From NCBI RefSeq assembly GCF_001949145.1, contig NW_019091689.1:60001-124000 (forward strand): a stretch of DNA of 64,000 bases, in the 5' to 3' direction. The stretch comes from Acanthaster planci (Eukaryota > Echinodermata > Asteroidea > Valvatida > Acanthasteridae). The notes below the pieces were generated by a model. That model worked only from the letters and a program-made list of their open reading frames with translations, made no database searches and had not been told where the DNA came from. Positions 34,601-44,700 of the stretch are shown here, piece by piece (position 1 is the stretch's first letter; every line of letters starts with the position of its first letter). Position numbers and translations under genes: made by a program.

Positions 34601-36109
34601 AAACATCCGATGATACAAAGGCATTCAGAAGTTAAGGCAGAGTTCTTGCAAGGTATGAAAAGGTTAGTTGTTTCCTTATAACACACACTTCTGAAACGGG
34701 TTTAACATATTGATTTCTAATGTGCTTTTTTCAAATTCAAATACTCTGAAAAGCTATCAAATTTGCCGGTTCATCACTCTTTAAGAGCATTAAACATTAC
34801 CATGCCTTGATTTTCTTGTATACAGAAATGTTTCACTTTATTATGAACGGATGAAAATCAGGTGTGAGCGTGGAACGTTGGCATTAACGGTGGGCCACCT
34901 ATCATCCAAACTTGGTTGGTTTGTTCAACATGCACTCACTAAATTTACAGAAGGGCATAAACGTGAAAAGCAGCTGAACGGCTCCATTACGACATTTTGC
35001 AACTTGCACAAGTGGGGGCGCTTGCCCCTTGGAGGAAATTGAAAGGGGGAATATTAAAAAGAAATGAAAATCATAAATTAACGGCAACATGCGTCAGAAC
35101 TGACCCCGTCCACTGTCGGTGCCTTGCCTTCCTAAAACTACAATCCGACTGACGCATACAACTTGCTCTGTGGTAGAATGGAATACAATTGAACTAGTAA
35201 TTGTGATTTAGACCCGACACTGCAAACAAAATGGAACGCTTAAAGTGGTGCAAAATGCTAAAATGAGTTCCACTTCCAAGCCAAACAAATGTGTGAGACG
35301 AGATTGGGTATCTTTTCATCCAATCCATAAAAACCGACGAGAAAAAAATCCTAACTGAAAGTGGAACTCAGTGTTAACTTAACACAAAACCAAAAAGCAA
35401 ATAATATACGATAATGCCTCATGGTCAAAGAAACAATAAAACCCTTTGGACAAGACGGTGGTTTTCCTTTGACCTCCCGAAAGACGTTCGTAATGAGACT
35501 CTTGCCTACTAATTATGTATTAATAATTCAGAGAAAAACCTGACTCCACAGGAATAGATTTCGATGGGAACAGAATCAATGCTCACAACAGGACTGGCCA
35601 GAAAGGCTTCCAGTTGACTTTCGAGTGCCTATTCAGCCACCTATTAAGATTAATGACGGATCGATTGATAAATGACTCTCGATAAAGTGGGAGCTGTGAA
35701 TCACCTTGCAAGCAAGTAAATTAAACTTGGTAAATTTGGCTGTTTCTCAAGTTAACCGAAGTTCTTTCCTCTTTATAAGACTACAAGTTAAACAAACAAA
35801 TTTGCTGGAAGTCTGTTGCAACTTTATCCAGTTCGTAAGTGTGACGGCACTTCATCTTAAACCACGCCCACTGCACATGCACTGCACGTAAAGTTACATG
35901 CATTGATCACCGTTTACATGGAACCATGGAACCGAAAGTTAACAAACTAATTCAGCGATTGTCCAATGAGAACCTGCAAATCGAGGCGTGCCCGCCTTTA
36001 AGCTTTGTAACGAAGTCACTTACGAACCGGATCAGCCACGCCATTGTTTTGAAAAAATGGCCGATTTTATTACATTTCCAGTACTTGATTGGCATCCGTC
36101 ACATGTTTC

Positions 36110-36363
<254 letters not shown>

Positions 36364-36420
36364 GAGACGAAGCCTGTGAAGGAGACAAAGTTGAGTTGGC
36401 CTATTGGAAACTGGTCTTTT
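36364..36420. repeat. Dispersed fragment shared with 59437-59492
   Basis: gacgaagcctgtgaagg and gagacaaagttgagt, then attggaaactgg, closely match the SLC35C2 intron segment. The fragment directly abuts the GTCT array, so the array may be the variable core of a mobile element. Confidence 0.55.
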
Positions 36421-36594
36421 AAATGTAAACTTGTCACTGTCACTGTCACTGTGGACCTTGCCTGTTTCTCGTGCTCACTCAGTGCGCCCTCTGGTACACT
36501 TGCCATCAGCGAGCTTGGCTGCAGCGGCGGTCCATTATTTGTTGTTTTCCACTCCATCCCCAGTTGAGCTAGGCCACGTAAAGGCGTTAAAGAG

Positions 36595-37036
36595 TTCTGA
36601 ACTAATTCAAGCTCCATTGAAAATGGTGTAAAATCAACCAAGTTTGGAGCCCCATGGCAGGCAACTGAAATCGCTGAGCCTCTAAAACAAAAAAACAGTG
36701 TGTTGTTTGGTCCTTCAGATTTCATTTGATTTTCAATTTTTAGTAGGTTAACCAATGAATTTTTTAATTACCCTCCCAATACAAACTCGCCCCCAAAAAG
36801 TGAATGTTCCCAGGTCTTCTCAGCTGCCATTTTTCAAATGACATCTCTCACCTTTTTTTCTCGGGATCTTCTGACAAATTCTCAGGTGCCCCTGAATTTA
36901 CAGAGATGGTCCTGGGCCATACTTACACAATCCCACAATTTCTTGGCCCAATCAGACCCCTCTTTTCAAAAAAAAACCTGTAGGGGTACTTTTTAAGCGC
37001 CTCGGCCTAGCGGATTTCCCTTGAATTGGGACACTG
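36595..37036 (+). repeat. Dispersed repeat family B, copy 1
   Basis: Starts near ctgaactaattcaagctcc, includes gtttggagccccatggcagg, and ends ccttgaattgggacactgca. It is about 80-85% identical by eye to 38528-39016, in the same orientation. Confidence 0.85.
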
Positions 37037-37149
37037 CACACTTTAATGTAGAGGTATGTACTGAACACGCCAGGTGTCCAGAGCTGCAAAACAGCCAAGT
37101 ACACATTATGTATACCATGTACAGATATGGCCAAAGACGTCTCATAGAC

Positions 37150-37611
37150 CGAGTTCGGGAGGCTTGTTCCCGTATTTTCACGAACAGCTCGATTTGTTGT
37201 TCCTGGGTCGGCCGCTCGAACGTCGGGAACAAAGAACCGATTATCGCTGGTAGTTAGTGGCGAGCAACATGCAACATGGCGGCGTCCATGTAGCCTACGT
37301 TATTCGAGAGTTAATTGGACGGGCTGAATTCCTTTTTATATATTTATTAGGAACATTCATTTCTGTGTTACGGAAAATAATTAATGTTAATTTTGCAAAA
37401 CTTCCCATTGTCTATTGCTTTGGAAGCAATCTCTCTACTTTTTGCTGCTGTTAAAAATTTAAATCTGACGAGTTTTTCCGTGTGTTCCTAGTAAAACCCT
37501 GACGAGGAGGTGGTGTGTGATCCTGTTCCGAGAACAGTGTTCTTGAGTCGTGTTCCCGCCGTTCGAGCGCGAGACTAGAAACCTGTGTCAAGAACATGCC
37601 GCCCGAACTCG
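37150..37611. mobile_element. Fold-back element with about 80-bp inverted ends
   Basis: The left end cgagttcgggaggcttgttc and the reverse complement of the right end, cgagttcgggcggcatgttc, match, as do inner blocks cgctcgaacgtcgggaaca and cgctcgaacggcgggaaca. Length is about 460 bp. The CpG-rich ends mimic a promoter, and acatggcggcg near 37273 resembles a YY1 site. Confidence 0.6.
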
Positions 37612-38307
37612 ACCAGACAGTGAAAAAGGCGAAGAGCGACCTCACGCATCAGCCGGCGTATTTTCATTTACACAGTAGCCTTGGGTTTTTTCTGTGGTGG
37701 TGCCAATTCGCGCATGAAAAGAGACTAGTGCTGAGTACGTAAACGAGCGCATGGGATTTAACGGGGGGGGCGGAAACGTGACATAATTGTTAAGACAGTC
37801 TACAGGGTTTCAATGCATGTCACTAAAAACTTGAAGACGTCTCGTTATTGCATAGCTTTAGGTGCTGCTAAATGTTATGTGAGAGCTCCGTTAAGAATCG
37901 TGGTAGGCCTTCGCAATGCAAAACGTGAACAAACCAAACGTAACCCTCATGACCGAAATACTAGGCTCATAATGAGTAAAACTTTTGAGTCATTCCCTTC
38001 TTCCATGCTTCAAATGCATACAGGGACTGGCGAACCAAGGATTCGAATTTTTGATATCGTTCTTTGCTGTGCTATACAGTGCACAGTTAGCAGTAAAAAT
38101 TTTTGATATTGAGAGTCTTTTACCATAGGTATATGAAGCATTATTGACGCACTTTGCTGCAACATAACCTGTCTGCTTGTTCGACTCTGTAAGCTGAACA
38201 AGCCTAGAGGGAATTACGCAGATTGCAATCAAGGCTTCAAGACCAACCTGAACATGTTTGAAGTGAAATATTTTGACATCTTGATTTTTTTTATAATGGA
38301 AAACATA

Positions 38308-38462
38308 GCCTTTCGCCAAGGCCTTCGCGGCTGTGTTTGAGTGTAACTGCAAAGCGGCTGGACTCGAGACCATGCACGAATCGCGCAGCTGCTCGCCTGG
38401 TCTCCCGTCCAGTCGCTTTGCAGTTACACATAAACACAGCCGCGAAGGCCTTGACGGAAGGC
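38308..38462. repeat. Long hairpin: 65-bp arms, 25-bp loop
   Basis: Arm 38308-38372 and arm 38398-38462 are inverted repeats with 7 mismatches in 65 positions (about 89% identity). Both carry ggccttcgcggctgtgttt and gtgtaactgcaaagcg. The 25-bp loop is tgcacgaatcgcgcagctgc plus five bases. Confidence 0.93.
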
Positions 38463-38527
38463 TAGAATTAACAGAAGGTCCGTGCACGAACGTGCCGCGC
38501 CTAATCATGAAATTTTTTACGGACTAG

Positions 38528-39016
38528 GGGTGTACTGAACCAATTCAAGCTCCATTGAAATTAGTGTAAAATCAACCAAGTTTGGAGCCCCATGGCAGGC
38601 AACTGAAGTCCCTGAGGACTCTCAAACAAAAAAACAATGTTTTATTTGGTCCTCCAGATTTCATTTGATTTTCAATTTTTAGTAGGTTAACCAATGATTT
38701 TCTTAATTATCCGCTAAAAACAAACTCACCCCCCAAAAAGTCAATTGTTCCCAAGTCTTCTCATAGCTCAGCGGCCATTTTTCAAAGGACATTCTTCAGC
38801 TTTTTGGGCTCTTCTGACAAATTTTCAATCACATTCTTGTCTGTTTTGCCTCCAGATGGGTGCTCCTGAATCTACAGAGATGATTCCAGGCCATACTGGC
38901 ACAATCCCACCATTTCTTGGCGCAAACATACCCCTCTTTTGGAAAGAATCTGTGGGGGGTGATTTTTAAGCGCCTCCGGATGGCGGAGAATTTTCCTTGA
39001 ATTGGGGCATTGCACC
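38528..39016 (+). repeat. Dispersed repeat family B, copy 2
   Basis: Direct-orientation relative of 36595-37036, about 1.5 kb downstream. It has an extra segment of about 35 bases (cacattcttgtctgttttgc region) that copy 1 lacks, so the two differ by an indel as well as substitutions. Confidence 0.85.
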
Positions 39017-40927
39017 CTAGCCCTCGGGCTGGTGGATCCCCCTACGTCACCGCTAAATTGGCGGTTCCCGGAAGCAATAGGCAATTCTGTCATTGAGGAT
39101 AAAACGGTGTTTTATTCCTCCATGATTCGAGAAATCAGGCTGACTCATGCCGCGACGTTGTGTGAATTTTGAAATCCGTGTTCAGTTCAGTTACCCTCAA
39201 CTTGCTGTAGGCCTACGAGTTGTCATGAAGGACATGAAGGAAGGAAAATTCCATACATGTATCAGCAATGTACAGGTACATGTAGTATACTACTGAGTAC
39301 TAAGTCATCATGGTCATGTTGGTACGTACTAGCGTACAGCCTCGTTAACTTAAAAAGTGAACATAGTGAACAGAAAATAGCCCAGGCTACTTATCAACTG
39401 TTTTCCAGTTTCGGGATTCTTTTGTAACTGAGTAAGCTTCCATTCGAATGTTGTGAATTCAGTGTTTACAGTCAGTTCTTCGTGATAATTTGAAAAAATC
39501 ATGATTCCATTGACATTTTTATGAAGTGGCTATTTTTAGAGTAACCGTAAGTTAATGAGACTGCAAACTTCTATGAGGGGCTTAGATGTATTTACAGTAC
39601 TCAGTAGTGCATAATTATCATTGGTAAAAAGATTTTAATTTCCCCAGGCCACTGTCATGATTGTGACAATGCAGTGGCACAGTAATGTGTAATGCTGTGT
39701 TTGAGCCCCACTCCTGACAGATTTTTTCCTTCTTAAGTTTTTACATTTTTTCACTCAGATTGAATATTTACTTTTTATACATGTGTGTCAGTCTCCTTTT
39801 GATAGATTTATGGAGGATTTTTTAAAGGGAAATAAAGTCTGAGATCCATTCATTGTAGACTGGTCTGGTTCCTGTTTCCAAAGTATTCGAGTAGTGCAAG
39901 AAAGTATGTGTAGACAGAACCCTGTGTAAACTTGTGTAACAATAAGCTACTAGTACTGCATTATTTTTATGCCTTACTAGTCTTTTATGGCCCTTAATTC
40001 TGAGGGTGAGGCTAAATTTTGGAGCATTTTTCATACTATGGGAAGAAGAAATGAAAACTCCCAAAAATATGCTTCTCTCAGTACATTTCCATAAACCCTT
40101 TTTTCAACCCTTTTGGGGAAAATCACGCCTCCCATCCCCCCACCCCCCATTTGCTAATGACCGGTGATGGTGATGTCATGAAAATTGTTCCAAATGTCAA
40201 ACTGCAATCTGTGGAGACCTGTAAATGTACAAGTATGTCAATTTGCTTGGTTACAAGTGAACCATGCTTCTCACATTGTTAATTGTTGTTGAACACAAGT
40301 TTTTCATGTCCCCCTTCAGACTCAGTCGTTAGCAGTGCCCTGCAAAGCTGAAAGCCAAGATTGTAAATATTCAAATCATGTGATCAGTTGAGAGTTTTCA
40401 CACACACTAATGTGTATACGTACGTTCAGACTTTAGACTCGATCATGAAGAAATCATACATATATGTTCCTTGTTTTTACATACCCTTTGGTCACCATAT
40501 GGCTAGACTGTAAATGATATCAACAGATATTGTGTAGTGTGATACATTGCGTTGTGTACAGCATACAAAGTCATAGCTCATAGCTGTAAAAGGAACAAAC
40601 TGAAAAAGGTAGAGTTTATCAACTTGATCCCATGTTTATGGTCAAGAGTGCCACAGATATTGGTGCGTTCTACACGTGCTGTACTGTGTCCTCCTCTGCG
40701 CTCAACTGGGTTTGTCTTTGTTTGCCATTTCTTTCCCCAGCATTAGAAAGTAGATTTGAAAGTATCTCTTTTCTTTTTTTTGTTTCTTTTCTAGGGGTTT
40801 GTGCTAGTGTAGCGGCAGATCCAGGTGAGGACGGGTGATCATGAATTCCACCTTTGACCCAAAATGCGGTACCTGGTCCATCACCAATTCTTAACAAATC
40901 ACTTTGGACTACAGGACCTATTCGCTT
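39017..40927. other. Non-coding DNA upstream of the N4BP1-type gene
   Basis: No protein-coding exon was recognised. The gene's 5' UTR exon(s) and promoter probably lie within 37-41.5 kb, but no exon could be pinned down. Confidence 0.4.
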
Positions 40928-41130
40928 GTGACAGGAACTGTGATTCACTTGTAACTAGACTTGTGATTCACTTATGACCAGCCTTTTGATGCACTTGTGA
41001 CCAGACTTTTGATTCACTTGTGACCAGACTTTTGATTCACTTGTGACCAAACTTTTGATTCACTTGTGACCAAACTTTTGATTCACTTGTGACCAAACTT
41101 TTGATTCAGTTGTGACCAGACTTTTGATTC
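40928..41130 (+). repeat. 23-bp minisatellite
   Basis: Unit acttttgattcacttgtgac plus cag or caa, about eight to nine copies. Central copies are nearly identical and edge copies are degraded (ccttttgatgcacttgtgac). It lies about 0.4 kb upstream of the first recognised coding exon of the N4BP1-type gene. Confidence 0.93.
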
Positions 41131-41541
41131 ATTGCATTGGACTTGTGATTCAATGGCGACTTACAGTGGCGACAGTTGTGACTTACTTCTGATAAGACTG
41201 ATAAACTCACAAATACTACCCTCTCTGCCTCATCTTAAAGTTGATCCTTATGTGTTCACTTTGTCATGTTTGGAAATCTTTGCCTTCTTTTACCTTTAAA
41301 TGCAGTACTTTTGTTGCCGAGTTGTCCTATTTCCACAGCTGTTGCTGAGTTCTCCTATTTCCAAAGCTGCCATTGTTACGATTCCTGGCTGTGCATGTAC
41401 AAATGCAGCAATCTGTCATGTCCTACAGGCACTGAAGGCAACCGATATAATAACTGCTTCACATTCATAGATACTGATACACGTAACTTTGGTAACTCTT
41501 GATTCAGAAGTCTGTTCCATGTTTTCTTACCTGCATATCAG

Positions 41542-41782
41542 AAATACCAGGATGATTACAGAGTTTGAGGAGCACTCTCAAGGAGCAGCCAAAGTCCAGT
41601 TCACGGTGTCCAGGACCTCCCTGCCCAATCTACTAGAGTGGACAGAGCGTCTTCAGTCCCGGTTCCGTGTGACCATCCAGATGCAGTGGGAGCTAGACCA
41701 GGAGGCCGCACGGCTTGACGAGGCTGCGCATGTGCGATGGGTGGCGCTCAGGGGAGAGGCGGCAGATTGTCAGAAAGCAAAA
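41542..41782 (+). CDS. N4BP1-type exon: start codon and first KH-like half
   Basis: The acceptor is ttcttacctgcatatcag. ATG at 41552 opens MITEFEEHSQGAAKVQFTVS, and the exon ends DCQKAK|gtaagt in phase 0. Similarity to the vertebrate N4BP1 N-terminus (a hydrophobic-T-A/S start, an LLE..E.L..RF.V pattern and a final G....AK) supports it. The ten bases before ATG would be 5' UTR. Confidence 0.7.
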
Positions 41783-44700
41783 GTAAGTCATTTTGAAGGT
41801 GCTACTTGAGATTTTTGGGTTTATTTTCTTTTTGTAGATCGGGGATTGTAAACCAAAGTTAGCTTGTGAAAATTCTCTTGATGATGATGAATGCCTGTTA
41901 AAATCAAAATGTGTTCATTGTCAAATGCCTAAGGACTTCTCCATTCTGAGACCAGTCTCAAGACCGGCAACTCAGTTGAGCATTCTTCTGTGCTCAAATG
42001 AGAGTGCTTTACTTGACAACGATGCCTTCAACTCGTCACATATCTGACAAACTGGCAAATCGACTGTTCTGGTGATTTTCAGATTTTTATCTCACAAACT
42101 GAAGTATAGGCTTGACAGCAGTATTCAAACAAAGTATTGCTCATAGAGCCAAAAATACAAATTGGGAAATGATTTCAAAGACCAATTTTGTATCTTTTGT
42201 ACACAGAGATCAAAAGAGGGTTGAATTTAATATCAAAAACGAGTACGCAATAACTGCTTAACTGAAAACATGTTTTTCTCGAAAATGGTCATATTTCATA
42301 TTTATCGGTTCGTCAGATATGCGATGAAATGGTGCATACTGTTGCCTGTTCAGCAGCAAAATGCCCTTGGATTTAAGAGCTGTGTGATATTACGAGTATC
42401 ATTTGAATGGAGCCATGTTGATCCTGGCAGTAATGAAATGTGCACTTGTACCATTGCCCCTAGAATTTCAGGCTAGCTTAGTGTGTCATTTACGAGTGTT
42501 CAATCCAAAATCCATTTTTACCAAGGCAAAAGTATTTAAGATAAGATTGTGTATTCAGATTTGAATATGAAGATAAACCTTATTTGTGGATATTTCTGTC
42601 TCTTCGGTACAGGAATACATTACCATATTTTGTGACGCCCCACACAAAATGAATGTTACTTATCCAGAAGGTATTCATACTGATTTGAAAGGTATGTGAA
42701 CCCATCACCAATTCCCAACTTTCAATAACGGATACTGTAATGGAAGTAACTGTTTTTAGAGTGACTCTCAATAAATCTTTGTAGCCACTGTTGGTGGGCC
42801 AACACAGAAAAGTGAAGTGGCATTCTAATGCGTGACTGGGATATAATATTGCACGAGATGAAGCATTTGTTCCTGCAGAAGCTTGCAAACTGCAAAGTTG
42901 TATCATAGCTCACTGTGCACCAGGGCCAATTTCATAGAGCTGCTTAAGCACAGAATTTGCTTAAGCGCGAAAAAAAATTGCTTAATAAACAAAGGTTGCC
43001 AGCTCAAAATATGTGATTGTCATGCTAACCAAAAGACAGGTGAATACCATTCCAAAACAATTTACATCACATGGAGTTTGGGCTGATAACCTGATTTGTC
43101 AAGCAAGGGTTTTTCACGCTTAAGCAAATTTTTTGCTTAAGCAGCTCTGTGGTATTGGCCCTGCATCTTGCCTAAAACATTATTGATGACAGTACAGGAC
43201 TACAATAGGCAATCTGACTGTGGAAAGCTGGGTGATGGTTGAGATGTTTGGGCAAGGGGGTCCTAGGATTTAAGTCCCCCATAGTAAGCTCGGGAAGTGT
43301 TCACCCAAGTACTGAGCATAGTGCTGCACTACATGTGTAGTGCTTAAGTCACATTAAGGCTGGGAAGGGGAAAATGCATATTAATCCTGGTTCTTGAAGG
43401 TTTTGAACATTTCAGCATGTCATGACCAGCACCTAACAGCAACTCAGCGAAGAGACTTCTGGAGTGAAGACTAAATTTACTTTCTGTTGTTCTTCATGCC
43501 ACTGGAAAATTGTTTTCTTGTTCTGTGATACGTGTAGATGCCAATAAGTGCTGTTTCAAATTGTATTAATTACATGTACTGTGAAGAGTCTAACAATTAC
43601 ACTCTTGATTTTCATTTCTGGTGAAAAGATTCACAAATGGAAATGGAGGAGAGCTACTCTTGTGTCTTACACTTCCTGAAAGTGGGCCAACTCCTCATCA
43701 GGAGCAATGACGAGATGAACTTGTCTCTGGTTCTCTCTGTCATTGAAGAGAAAGCTGCTCAATATGAGAGACATAAGGACAGTTCAAACCAATGCATCAC
43801 TGAGTTCAGAACTAAGTATCAAGGGAGAAACTGCCAGGAACCTGATTTATCCGACAATGATCTGGAGGAAGACAGTATGCTAGTAGAAGATCACAGTCCA
43901 AATGATACACCTCCAGCACAGATGATGCGAAGTAGGTCTCCAGGTTGTCTTCAAACTCCAGCCAAGCATCTCTTAGGAGGTGACCCCTTGAAGTTGAAAA
44001 GTAAAGACAGTGCCGTCATTCCTGGACAACTGAGTAAGTTGTTCAGCCCGGTTGCAGAACACTCTTCAATTTCTCCTGACCGGAAGAAAATCAAGTCGCA
44101 GCCACACCCAGACCAAGCCAGCAGTTCCCCAACTCCCTCACCTAACTTCTACAGAAAGTATGCCCACGGCAGCGCCAGGTTGGGAACGTTGAATTTGAGC
44201 TCCTCGCAGCAGCTGGCTATCCAGAGAGTAAGAGATAGGGGCAATTTCACTCAGTCCGAGATTGACAGGGTGCTGGAAAAAGTCGGCAGCAATTGGGAGT
44301 GTGCAGATCTGATCACACTCTTGCGCAGAGAGAGGACCCAGCAAAACATCCCAGAATCTGCATCCCACCCACCAACAAAGCTAGACAAGTTGAAAAACAC
44401 ACAGGCATCACTGATGCAGTGTTTGCAGGAGCAAAGCTTTACCGAGCCAGTCCACCAAGAGCTTTTCTCAGAATCCAGGCAAAAGCGATACTTCATGCCT
44501 CCAGTTCACTCACCAACCTCTTCTGCATTCTCAGATGAGGTACTATATATGGGAATTAAAAAACCACCCAGAGATGAATTCTTGCAGAAGAAAGAATTAT
44601 CACCATTTCCTGACAAACACAACAAGGAAGAAGAGAAGGACCTCGTCATGGATGGCAAAGACAATGTTAAAGATGAGACAGACAGCATACTTGTCATCAG

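Larger units (their letters stand above)
27445..36109. other. Pax 5' flank/first intron and gene-poor repeat DNA
   Basis: Contains a SINE, a MITE and small inverted repeats listed separately. The first Pax coding exon should lie here or further right, but it codes for only a few residues and could not be picked out. A 142-codon open frame at 33402-33830 has no support. Confidence 0.4.

Noticed and set aside
37596-37740. Short ATG frame beginning MPPELDQT as a first coding exon.
   Set aside because: It starts inside the end of a fold-back element, lacks a good donor and shows no similarity to N4BP1.
40928-41130. 23-bp regularly repeated unit considered as a CRISPR array.
   Set aside because: Units are contiguous with no unique spacers and the genome is animal; it is a minisatellite.
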